In this document: positions 27,184 to 34,639 of the stretch, piece after piece
Numbering within the stretch: the first letter of the stretch is position 1
How the letters are laid out: every line of letters starts with the position of its first letter
Assembly (NCBI GenBank): GCA_900290095.1
Contig: OKQS01000004.1
Location: forward strand, 1-64,000
Direction of reading: 5' to 3'
Origin: Khoudiadiopia massiliensis
GTDB lineage: Bacteria > Bacillota > Clostridia > Tissierellales > Peptoniphilaceae
Length of the DNA: 64,000 nucleotides
Program-made: the position numbers and the translations under genes
Notes under the pieces: model-generated
What the model was told of the DNA's origin: nothing
The model's input: only the letters and a program-made list of their open reading frames with translations
Database searches by the model: none

Positions 27184-27960
27184 CTATCCTTGAAAAATCA
27201 CATCGTTATGATATTCCAAGAAATCTAATGAGGGCTTAAATTTACTTGGGATTGATATTTTGTAACCATCATATTTTTTAAAAACATCATCGATGAATTT
27301 ATTAGAATAATAATCTTTCAACCTTCTCGAGATAATAATTCTATATTTCTTATCTATGGTTATTAGTCCCTTATCAAAAGCCTTGTCGTGAATTGAATTT
27401 AAACATATCCCGTTATGCGGATTTAGTCTATTGTTCTTATCTACAGCCCATGGCTTTATATGGCTTGCAACAAGCAACTCATTGATTTTTAAGTTTGTAA
27501 TTGCACAGGTGTTATTGTAGGCCGATAAAACTGAAGATCGGAAGAAACTTTGATTCAATCTAGTTTTGACCAGCCTAATTTTTTCTCTACTTGAATAGTC
27601 TGTTTCCTCTGGTTTCAAATACATATCTTCCACAGTTCTTGCTGATAGCTTTCCAATAATTTTTTCTGCTTCATATATAAGTTCTTCCTTGTTGTCATTA
27701 AACTCATCCCAAACAAGTTCTTCCATTTTAGCTCCATGCGTTAATCCCACTATTCCCTTCTTTTTTAAGTCGGGATCAAGGCGTCCTATATTCCCAATTT
27801 TCATATTAAGTGCAGAAGGGCTTCTGGAAATTAAATTTGCATAATGTATAACGGTTGGGTTTGTTTTACTACTACTTTCAAATGGAATAATACAATATAC
27901 ATAAAAAGCAACTATGGTTTCTTCCCTAGACCAGTTTTTTCTAGTTTTAATTGAATTCAA
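27184..27960 (-). CDS. HNH endonuclease domain protein
   Basis: A 258-residue protein with a C-terminal HNH nuclease domain: VASHIKPWAVDK (His166-167 region), NPHNGICLNSIHDKAF (Asn183, His191), and the preceding single zinc-type Cys region TCAITNL. The N-terminal 110 residues are of unknown fold and could read DNA sequence or modification. This layout matches HNH proteins annotated as putative restriction endonucleases. It lies just upstream of the type I operon on the same strand but has a separate promoter gap, so it is an independent or accessory defence gene. Confidence 0.85.
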   Translation of the reverse strand: MNSIKTRKNWSREETIVAFYVYCIIPFESSSKTNPTVIHYANLISRSPSALNMKIGNIGRLDPDLKKKGIVGLTHGAKMEELVWDEFNDNKEELIYEAEKIIGKLSARTVEDMYLKPEETDYSSREKIRLVKTRLNQSFFRSSVLSAYNNTCAITNLKINELLVASHIKPWAVDKNNRLNPHNGICLNSIHDKAFDKGLITIDKKYRIIISRRLKDYYSNKFIDDVFKKYDGYKISIPSKFKPSLDFLEYHNDVIFQG

Positions 27961-28006
27961 TTAGTTCCTCCTTTCCATTAAAGGATGCTATGAAGGAAAA
28001 TTCTAT

Positions 28007-28048
28007 TTACTGCAACATATCCTTCTCGAATTTATGTCTCCAGTATAT
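28007..28048 (-). pseudogene. 3' remnant of a paralogue of the 17.7-kb membrane protein gene
   Basis: Minus-strand codons read IYWRHKFEKDMLQ then stop, nearly the same as the end of the membrane protein gene at 17680 (LYWRHKFEKEM). Twenty-two bases are identical (28026-28047 and 17693-17714). Only this tail survives; the rest of the copy is gone. Confidence 0.65.
28026..28047. repeat. 22-bp direct repeat, right copy
   Basis: Identical to 17693-17714. It lies in the otherwise gene-free 290-bp gap (27961-28250) between the HNH and KilA-N genes, which also holds a 16-bp repeat copy and a terminator. Confidence 0.8.
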
Positions 28049-28057
28049 AATAATTCT

Positions 28058-28073
28058 TCATTCCTGTATTTGT
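28058..28073. repeat. 16-bp repeat TCATTCCTGTATTTGT, copy 1
   Basis: The same 16 bases occur at 29725-29740 and 29748-29763, each time a short distance before a similar GGCGGCA terminator hairpin. This suggests duplicated ends of related gene cassettes. Confidence 0.7.
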
Positions 28074-28104
28074 GACATTATTAATCATTTTTATATATTT
28101 GCAA

Positions 28105-28136
28105 CAAAAAAAGGCGGCAAGTTTTGCTGCCACCTT
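28105..28136 (-). terminator. Terminator of the KilA-N gene
   Basis: Minus-strand hairpin AAGGTGGCA/TGCCGCCTT (one mismatch in the stem) followed by seven T residues, 115 bp after the KilA-N stop. Confidence 0.75.
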
Positions 28137-28250
28137 AACTTTTTATTAGATGAATTGGATAAAATTATATCAATTCCTAACAATTTTTAACAAAGAGCCT
28201 ATTATTTGGAAATGAGATAAATTTCAATTCACTTCTCATAGCACTTCTCT

Positions 28251-29102
28251 CTATTTCTTTGGCCTCTCCTCTAAACTCTTAATCCCTGTATTATTCAAAT
28301 TTTCAATTGACATAAGCTGTGTTCTAGCAAGCTTTCTTAGTTCTACCATTCTTTCTCTTTGATCCATACCTTTACAGATAAGAACTGCATTATAGCTCTC
28401 CATATTTGCAAGGACTAATAATTCATTAAGGCTTGCATAGTCTCTCATATTACCCTTTAAATTCGGATTTTCTTCCGGCCATTGTTTAGCTCTTTTATTA
28501 AATAGGGTGACATTAAGCATATCTGCTTCATTTGCGTATTTATAAGATAACTGTTCATTGGTAAGATCTTTTAATAGATATTGTTTGATTGCATCTGTAT
28601 GGATTTTGTAATTTATCTTTGATATTTCTCTGTGAAGATTCCATGATGGGGATAATTTTGAATTTTCATCTGACTTTAATCTCTTATAATCTTGAATTAA
28701 ATATAGCTTAAATTCTGCTGATATCCATGAGGCAAATTCCATTGCTATATCAGGATGGGCAAAAGTTCCTCCGCCTCTTCCAGATTTAGATATTATTCCT
28801 ATTGCGTTTGTTGAATTTACCCATCGTTGAGGAGATAAGGTAAATGCATTACTACCTGCTTCATTCCTAAAGGAGTCGAATTCGACCCCTTTAAAATTTG
28901 GATTATTAATTGTTTCCCATAATCCTAGAAATTCAATGGTGTCTCTCACCCTTAGCCAATTTTTCACTACATCTTTTGGTTCGTGTTGATTTTTATATCT
29001 AGCTATATCTGTTAAGCTTATATAATCATTTTTATAATCTTCAGTATAAACTTGAATACTAAATCCCTTAGCAGAAATTTGCTCTTTCTTGATTTTCGAC
29101 AA
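28251..29102 (-). CDS. KilA-N domain protein
   Basis: A 283-residue protein whose first 140 residues form a KilA-N domain: DYISLTDIARYKNQHEPKDV, VKNWLRVRDTIEFLGLWE, the segment RGGGTFAHPDIAMEFASWIS and FKLYLIQDYKRLKS are typical. KilA-N proteins are DNA-binding factors of phages, often antirepressor-like, and are also found in defence or mobile islands. The C-terminal half is helical with no recognised domain. It starts with ATG after AGGGAGGG. It follows the ORF6N gene by about 75 bp on the same strand; both belong to the same phage-derived domain family set. Confidence 0.85.
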   Translation of the reverse strand: MSKIKKEQISAKGFSIQVYTEDYKNDYISLTDIARYKNQHEPKDVVKNWLRVRDTIEFLGLWETINNPNFKGVEFDSFRNEAGSNAFTLSPQRWVNSTNAIGIISKSGRGGGTFAHPDIAMEFASWISAEFKLYLIQDYKRLKSDENSKLSPSWNLHREISKINYKIHTDAIKQYLLKDLTNEQLSYKYANEADMLNVTLFNKRAKQWPEENPNLKGNMRDYASLNELLVLANMESYNAVLICKGMDQRERMVELRKLARTQLMSIENLNNTGIKSLEERPKK

Positions 29103-29175
29103 TTTACTCCCTCCCTCTGCTGGTGTAATCTTTACAATAATTATTATATAATGATTGCTCTAATCAGCACACAGT

Positions 29176-29559
29176 CTATCTATTTTTTGATTTTAAGCTT
29201 TGGTAGACGTTTTGTAACGGTCTGAAGGGTGAAGAATTCTCCCCCTGATTTTCCGGCATAGCGATACCTTGTTCTGTAAAAACATATGGCATATATCTTC
29301 TACCACCATAATTATTATTTGAACTTGAGTTTCCATTTTGGAATCTCAAGTTTTCATATTCAAGTTCAGTTAATTTAAAACAGAAATATTCAGGAAATCT
29401 TGATAAATTTCTTTTCATTGCTTTATTTAAATTCCCAGTAGTAACTTTATATAATTCAGCTAGATCACTATCTACCATTACATGCTTGCCCCTAATGGTA
29501 TAAATCATACTCTGTATTTCTCTGTTTGTGGAAATTACGAGATTTCTGTCTTCTGCCAT
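29176..29559 (-). pseudogene. ORF6N-domain gene truncated and fused to an hsdM fragment
   Basis: The 127-residue product begins as a normal ORF6N protein (REIQSMIYTIRGKHVMVDSD, LAELYKVTTGNLNKAMKRN, YVFTEQGIAM) but then breaks off: instead of the usual continuation it runs into DNA that, one frame over, encodes [18 protein letters not shown], the HsdM stretch found at residues 202-219 of the intact hsdM in this window. The junction lies near 29257. ATG 29559 has GGAGG five bases upstream. The tail (PENQGENSSPFRPLQN) is therefore out-of-frame hsdM sequence. It may still be expressed as a short DNA-binding protein. Confidence 0.8.
29180..29257 (-). pseudogene. Fragment of a second hsdM
   Basis: Minus-strand codons GCC GGA AAA TCA onward read [18 protein letters not shown] then a short divergent tail and TAG. 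It is similar but not identical to the intact hsdM at 26420-26480, so it comes from another type I locus. Confidence 0.75.
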
Positions 29560-29588
29560 AAATACCTCCATAGATTTCCTTTAAGCTA

Positions 29589-29747
29589 TCACAATTGGTG
29601 AAAAATCGGTTTCATTTTATTATAGGTACAGAACTCTTTGAATCCCATTTTCCTTAATTCCTGTCTCGTTGCATCAAGAAACTCTCCAAGATGTTCCGGT
29701 TTATGGCTGTCTTTCCATTGTTTTTCATTCCTGTATTTGTTGATTTT
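29589..29747 (-). pseudogene. Unidentified 3' gene remnant
   Basis: A 52-codon open stretch on the minus strand without a start reads protein-like sequence (KQWKDSHKPEHLGEFLDATR, then QELRKMGFKEFCTYNKMKP) to a TGA. I do not recognise the family. It lies between the ORF6N gene and the terminator of the next gene and probably is the end of a deleted gene. Confidence 0.4.
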
Positions 29748-29763
29748 TCATTCCTGTATTTGT
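29725..29763. repeat. 16-bp repeat TCATTCCTGTATTTGT, copies 2 and 3
   Basis: Copies at 29725-29740 and 29748-29763, matching 28058-28073 exactly. Confidence 0.7.
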
Positions 29764-29791
29764 AGTTTGAATAATTGTTTATATTGGCAAC

Positions 29792-29822
29792 AAAAAAGGC
29801 GGCAGATTTTGCCGCCGCCTTA
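29792..29822 (-). terminator. Terminator of the XRE/membrane regulator gene
   Basis: Minus-strand AAGGCGGCGGCA/TGCCGCCTT hairpin followed by six T residues, 36 bp after the stop of the gene ending at 29858. Near-copy of the hairpin at 28105. Confidence 0.8.
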
Positions 29823-29857
29823 GCCCCTACTTAATCAATTGTGCTGTTCTATTTCTA

Positions 29858-30364
29858 TCATCTTTTCCGTGTAAAAACAATCCCGGCAATCAAAGCTATT
29901 AAAGCAAATGGTAAAAGCCTGATGAAAATCCATTCAAAGCCATGGACCAACACACCGGCAGCCGCTTGCTCAGAATTATTATAGTCCCAATTTATATATG
30001 ACCCGTTTATCATCAATAGCGCAACAAAAATAACTACTAACCCGATAAAGGCCCCTATCATAAGCCCGTGAAGAAGCTTCCTGCTTGCTTCTTTCTTCTG
30101 TGCTAATTGAAGGTTTATCACCTCTAATTTTTGGGAAATTACTTCTAATTGATCCACCTTTGATGTTTCAATATTCTCACCTAATAATTCGCTAACGGGA
30201 ATCTCTAATACTTCTGATAAGGAAATCAACATTTCCGAATCAGGAACCGATAAGCCCCTCTCCCACTTTGATAAAGTTTGCCTTACCACATGTAGCTTAA
30301 CGGCCAGTTCTTCCTGCGAGAGTCCTTTGGATTTTCTGGCTATTTTAATATTTTCATTTAACAT
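29858..30364 (-). CDS. XRE-family regulator with C-terminal membrane segments
   Basis: A 168-residue protein with an N-terminal Cro/CI HTH (KGLSQEELAVKLHVVRQTLS, then KWERGLSVPDSEMLISLSEV) and two membrane segments (LMIGAFIGLVVIFVALLMI and FIRLLPFALIALIAGIVF) after a helical linker. Membrane-tethered XRE regulators of this layout may sense envelope signals. The frame opens 20 codons earlier, but AAAGGAGG lies eight bases before ATG 30364 and the HTH begins directly after it. It is a single gene. Confidence 0.85.
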   Translation of the reverse strand: MLNENIKIARKSKGLSQEELAVKLHVVRQTLSKWERGLSVPDSEMLISLSEVLEIPVSELLGENIETSKVDQLEVISQKLEVINLQLAQKKEASRKLLHGLMIGAFIGLVVIFVALLMINGSYINWDYNNSEQAAAGVLVHGFEWIFIRLLPFALIALIAGIVFTRKR

Positions 30365-30450
30365 ATAGAAAACCTCCTTTCGCAGTAAATATAACTTCAA
30401 GTATCCCGTTGCCGCAAGCAACATTTTTTAACATCTATGCGAATTCAGAA

Positions 30451-31365
30451 TTATAGGGACCCAATTAATTTATCTAAACTCAAAACTTCTTTTGAAATAG
30501 TGGCGCGATAGGTCTTCATGGGATTAACCAGTTGAGAAACTTCCAGGTCCACCGCCAATGATCCGAGTATATAGGCCTCTTCAAAAGAAATATTTAGGGC
30601 CTTGGCAATGTGATTAATTGCAACTTCCGCCGCTTTGAAGTATGCCCGGTCACCGGTCTCTGCTGATACAAGGAAAGAAATCTTGCCGTCATGAACAACA
30701 AAAGGCCATTCAAGGTCTTTTCCTTTGTTCTTAATCAGCTCAAAACTTACAGTTACATCACCCTTTATCTCCAATGCTGCAAAGGACATCTCCCCATCAC
30801 CCATGCAAGCGTGGCAGTCCCCCAGAGCAAACATAGCCCCGTCTTGACCAACAGGTAAATACAAGGTAGACCCTTCTTTAATCACAGTTGTGTCCATGTT
30901 GCCGCCATGTTTCCAAGGAATTGCATTTTGCCAAGATCCGTTGCCGACTTTCGAAGCAACTCCGATAACACCGACCATTGGATTTAGGGGAATTTTTATC
31001 TCGTCAGAAAAGATCGCATATCCTCCTTCGATAGGTATATCTCTTTGAGCCCTGTCAAACTTCAAAGAGCCTAGCACCCCATGGTCGGGTTCACAAAGAG
31101 CGGTCCCAAAATCATCGAGATCTATTTTCTCAATGGTCACAGCTAATAGATCTCCGACCTCAGCCCCTTCTATTTCCACAGGACCGGTGGCCGGATTCAC
31201 ATGGGCCATGTTGATATCTTCGATTGTCGCGCCGTCTTTCCTAAGTTGCTGGTAGAAACAATCGTTAGCTTCAAAAATTACAGTCTCTCCACTTTTAACC
31301 GTCTCCACCGGCGTCAAATTTTCAGTAAACTCATAAAGAACCTTGTCCCCGGAAATTCTTTTCAT
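30451..31365 (-). CDS. Acetamidase/formamidase family protein
   Basis: A 304-residue cytosolic hydrolase of the FmdA_AmdA family, which releases ammonia from short amides such as formamide or acetamide. Family landmarks are HVNPATGPVEIEGAEVGD, IPWKHGGNMDTTVIKEGST and LPVGQDGAMFALGDCHACMG, the last containing the conserved Asp-Cys-His patch, and AALEIKGDVTVSF. Length is normal. The start at 31365 is chosen because GGGAGG lies directly upstream; an ATG seven codons earlier overlaps that site. Natural substrate is not known. Confidence 0.9.
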   Translation of the reverse strand: MKRISGDKVLYEFTENLTPVETVKSGETVIFEANDCFYQQLRKDGATIEDINMAHVNPATGPVEIEGAEVGDLLAVTIEKIDLDDFGTALCEPDHGVLGSLKFDRAQRDIPIEGGYAIFSDEIKIPLNPMVGVIGVASKVGNGSWQNAIPWKHGGNMDTTVIKEGSTLYLPVGQDGAMFALGDCHACMGDGEMSFAALEIKGDVTVSFELIKNKGKDLEWPFVVHDGKISFLVSAETGDRAYFKAAEVAINHIAKALNISFEEAYILGSLAVDLEVSQLVNPMKTYRATISKEVLSLDKLIGSL

Positions 31366-31491
31366 AAAATCCTCCCTTTTAAACATTACTTCCTTTATAT
31401 CTATAGTTTTATATATTTATTTTCTTGAAAAAGAATTGTGTCTATAGAAATTTTTCTTTAATAATTTTTCAGTGGATCCTATTACTTTTAA

Positions 31492-32805
31492 TTACTTTAT
31501 CTCAGACTGCTCAGCAAGGTCGGTATGCTCTTCAATTTTCTTCTTTATTTGCTCAAACCTTTTTAGATGAACATCGTTACTGAAATTAGACGTGAGAATA
31601 CTGTAAGAAGAATCAAAATATTTTTTTATATCCTCTTTTGCGCTCATTCCCGCCATCATATAAATCATATAAATCCCCTGTAATACTGTTTTGGTAACAA
31701 GCGGATCGCCTCCCGCATAGGAAATAATCTGGCTAAATGCGAGATACATTTCATCTTCGACAGAATAACTATGATAAATTATTTTTGTATTTTCGTCTTC
31801 TTCCAAAACAATAAACTGTTTCGACGTTGACAAGAGCTTTCCAAGTAGAGATGAGATTTTTTGTATGCAAGCTATCGCGGTATTAGGGTCATTAATTCCA
31901 GGGCTCAAAGCCATGTTCGCTATCTCGGTAAGATTGACAATGCCTTTGTGGTAATCTTCTTCCCTGTTGTTAAAAATATTTATTACAAGAAACTGACTGA
32001 TCTTTTCCCTTAATTCCTCTTTTGTTTCGTCTTCCAAATTCTTGCTCTCGATAATCTTTAAACTACCCAAAGCTTCTCCTTCGACGACGTATTCACCAAT
32101 CCTCTTTGTAATTGTCATCTCCGACTTTATGGTATTTAGATTTTTTAGAATCTCATCAGTTTTGACTTTAAAGAAGTACCCTGTTTTTTGTGCAACAAGA
32201 GGTATTTCTGTCACCGACTCATAGTCTTTGTAGTGTTCGGCATTTTTCCTCAGTTCCACCTCTTCATCAATCAACTTGTCACAATCATTAAATACTCCCT
32301 CTATTACATTTGACATTTTAATATTATCAATGACCTGTTTAGAGAAAATTATAAATCCCAACATTGCAATAATCGAATATGCAATACCGAAACTTCCCGC
32401 AACTACTTTTTGATCCGGATCAAGGTCTTGAAGGAACAAAATACTTAATACCGAATAAAAAAATCCACTAACAAATATTCCGTATAATCTCAGCACACCC
32501 GTCTTATCTATAAATCTTTGAAGCATTCTCGGAGATATACTACTGCTATATTTGTTTAGCACTGTGACAATTGTCGTAAAACAAAATATGCTAATTGTCA
32601 AAAATACGCCGGAGATATTCGAAAGAAAGTTCACAGACACTGACACCGATAGCATAAGTTGATTTGGAATGTAATTTTTCAGGCCAATATTTTGATGATC
32701 GGAAATCCAAGTTACCAGCAGAAGTAATATGGTGATCAAGATGAATTTCAACATTCTCAAAAGATTCTTTTGATTGAGAAACCATAATTTTATATTAGAT
32801 AGCAT
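31492..32805 (-). CDS. DUF2254 membrane protein
   Basis: A 437-residue protein with four membrane segments in the first 165 residues (for example FILITILLLLVTWI, FLTISIFCFTTIVTVLN, GFFYSVLSILFLQDL, SIIAMLGFIIFS) and a large cytoplasmic C-terminal domain. The patch MALSPGINDPNTAIACIQKI is a strong marker of the DUF2254 family; function of the family is unknown. It is monocistronic and separated from the mobile region by a 567-bp gap. Confidence 0.85.
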   Translation of the reverse strand: MLSNIKLWFLNQKNLLRMLKFILITILLLLVTWISDHQNIGLKNYIPNQLMLSVSVSVNFLSNISGVFLTISIFCFTTIVTVLNKYSSSISPRMLQRFIDKTGVLRLYGIFVSGFFYSVLSILFLQDLDPDQKVVAGSFGIAYSIIAMLGFIIFSKQVIDNIKMSNVIEGVFNDCDKLIDEEVELRKNAEHYKDYESVTEIPLVAQKTGYFFKVKTDEILKNLNTIKSEMTITKRIGEYVVEGEALGSLKIIESKNLEDETKEELREKISQFLVINIFNNREEDYHKGIVNLTEIANMALSPGINDPNTAIACIQKISSLLGKLLSTSKQFIVLEEDENTKIIYHSYSVEDEMYLAFSQIISYAGGDPLVTKTVLQGIYMIYMMAGMSAKEDIKKYFDSSYSILTSNFSNDVHLKRFEQIKKKIEEHTDLAEQSEIK

Positions 32806-33372
32806 TGTTTTTCCTTTCTTGTTAGCGTGAAATTTAAAAGACGCTGCAAACTGAAAATTATTATTGTATCAGCGACTTTAAATACTCTTTTTGTTTCATT
32901 GTAGCACACCTACTCTCCCGGGCCTCGCACATAATAATCTCCGCTATGAACAGAATCCGTTTTCCAAATACTAAGGTTTGAAATCATCATCAAGAAAGTA
33001 CGACTATATCCTTACCAAAACCTTACCATAAAGTATAATAATCAGTATAAATAGGATAACTAAAAATAATTTCACTCTATTAAATCGCCATTTTTAGCCA
33101 TTTTAAAAAAATGAAAATTATTAAAATAATATAAGGTTATTCCCATTCTTCTTTTCCAAACGTACGATATATCCCAAACCATTCAAAATACAGTATTCTA
33201 TTTTTTCTATTATCACTAAATCCACCTAATTATAGGACATTTTCAGATTTTTAGTCCCGTCCCAGTCCCAGTACCGGATAAATATTGTTTTAATATAATA
33301 TCTGTTAATCTTGTTTATCCAGTTTTCAAATTAAGCTCGCTTCGAATTTACTTCATTTTTACTTTTTGCTTT
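32806..33372. other. Gene-free AT-rich stretch with candidate att-like sequence
   Basis: I see no gene on either strand. It contains TTATTCCCATTC at 33137-33148, an 11/12 match to the 3' end of guaA (38325-38336), discussed as a possible element end. Several short AT-rich runs and GTCCCA duplications near 33260 are the only other structure. Confidence 0.5.
33137..33148. other. Candidate distal attachment site of guaA-associated element
   Basis: TTATTCCCATTC in the same orientation as TTATTCCCACTC, which includes the guaA stop codon at 38325-38327. The two copies bracket the mob, OLD, SSB-like and copper genes. Confidence 0.4.
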
Positions 33373-33678
33373 GTGGGTTTAAATCTAAATATATTACTTT
33401 GTAATTATCCAGCCTATGGAGATAAGACAAAAGATTTAGAGAACCTTAAACAAGGAGATTTTGTTAAAATCTTCGGAGAAGTAAAAACTAATATTGGCAA
33501 TAATGAAAGGGAACATAAAAATATTCGTATTCTGTCTTCTAAGCTATTAAAAGCAAAAGAACAAGTAAAGAGTCAAGAGAAGGATAAAAAGTCCATATTA
33601 GGGCAAATAAATAGCTTTAAGGCAGAGGACAAACTTAAGTCAAATAAGAAAGACCATAGCAAAGGTGCAGAGAGATAA
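33373..33678 (+). pseudogene. Fragment resembling a single-stranded DNA-binding (OB-fold) protein
   Basis: A 101-residue frame from a GTG without a convincing ribosome site. The middle (LENLKQGDFVKIFGEVKTNI, then EREHKNIRILSSKLLK) resembles the second half of an SSB/OB-fold protein: strand, tight turn, strand; the tail is Lys/Glu/Ser rich. The N-terminal OB strands are missing, so I consider it a 5'-truncated gene from a mobile element. It is followed by a terminator. Confidence 0.45.
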
Positions 33679-33683
33679 ATATC

Positions 33684-33715
33684 GGCAGTTTTCGGACTGC
33701 CTTTATTTTTTTTTG
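33684..33715 (+). terminator. Terminator after SSB-like fragment
   Basis: GGCAGT/ACTGCC hairpin followed by a long T-rich run (T9 after CTTTA). Confidence 0.7.
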
Positions 33716-33838
33716 CTAAGTTTAACGCAGTAAATCATATAAGTAAATCATATAATTGAAAGGAATCTGTATTATATGCTCTAATTAGATAGTTAATCTA
33801 TACATTTAGAAAGGTAAAATATAGAATTGGAAAATGAT

Positions 33839-34066
33839 ATGGGATTTTCATATAACAAATTATGGAAGTTATTAATAGATAAAAATATGAAAAAAACAGA
33901 CTTACAATGTGCAATCGCAACAACACCCAAGACAATAGCAAAAATGGGAAGAGACGAAAATGTAAGTCTAGAAACATTAGGAAAGATTTGTGAGTATTTT
34001 CAATGTGATATTGGAGATATTATTGAATATAAGTCAATGGGAATCAAGTATGATAACGGAATTTGA
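33839..34066 (+). CDS. XRE/HTH_26-type regulator from a mobile element
   Basis: A small DNA-binding protein (about 75 residues) of the type common on conjugative and mobilisable elements: SYNKLWKLLIDKNMKKTDLQ, the recognition helix in CAIATTPKTIAKMGRDENVS, and LETLGKICEYFQCDIGDIIE are near-invariant features of the group. The last ten residues (SMGIKYDNGI) do not fit the family and probably come from a recombination joint with the following OLD fragment. TTG 33827 is an alternative start. Confidence 0.75.
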   Translation: MGFSYNKLWKLLIDKNMKKTDLQCAIATTPKTIAKMGRDENVSLETLGKICEYFQCDIGDIIEYKSMGIKYDNGI

Positions 34067-34441
34067 TAGTATTCCATATTCCAATGCTGGTAGAGGGCTA
34101 CAATGCTTATTAAAAACTGAGCTTGCTTTAAATAATATTAATACAAATAAAGATAAAATAATTTTAATTGAAGAGCCAGAAAACCATTTGTCATATTCTA
34201 ACATGAATAATTTAATTGATATTCTACAAGAAAATAGTAATAAGGAATCTAGTCAAATAATTATTTCAACTCATAGCAGTTTTGTTTTAAATAAATTAGG
34301 CTTAGAAAATTTAATGCTTTTATCAAACAAAAAAGCTCTAAAATTACAAATTTAAGTAGTGATACAGAAAAATATTTTAAAGCTATTTCAGGATACGACA
34401 CATGTGGAGACGGTGGTGTTATTGTCAAGAAAATAGAATAA
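34046..34441 (+). pseudogene. Fragment of an OLD-family ATPase/nuclease
   Basis: Plus-strand frame containing IPYSNAGRGLQCLLKTELAL, the Walker B segment KIILIEEPENHLSYSNM and SSQIIISTHSSFVLNKL, all typical of the C-terminal ATPase half of OLD/RecF-like proteins. At an A6 run near 34330 the frame shifts and continues as KITNLSSDTEKYFKAISGYD, then ends in unrelated sequence. The N-terminal Walker A half and the TOPRIM nuclease domain are both missing, so it is a dead remnant. OLD proteins serve in phage interference and defence. Confidence 0.75.
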
Positions 34442-34508
34442 CAAGTTATAAAAGTGTTGAAATAGGTGCTTTTAGGATTTTAAAAAAAATCAGTTCTATA
34501 ATAAATTA

Positions 34509-34555
34509 AAAATCGTGTTGGTAGAAAAATCGTCTACTTCTACCAACACGATTTT
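34509..34555. terminator. Strong bidirectional terminator at the end of copB
   Basis: A perfect 18-bp stem (AAAATCGTGTTGGTAGAA and its complement) with an 11-base loop. On the minus strand, which is the copB side, it is followed by TTTTTAATTT; on the plus strand by TTTTA. Confidence 0.85.
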
Positions 34556-34639
34556 ACATAGAGCCAGTACTTACATCTCTTTTTTTCCTGTAAAACTATT
34601 GTATCTTGATACTTTAAGGAGTTTCAATCATTCGATCTG

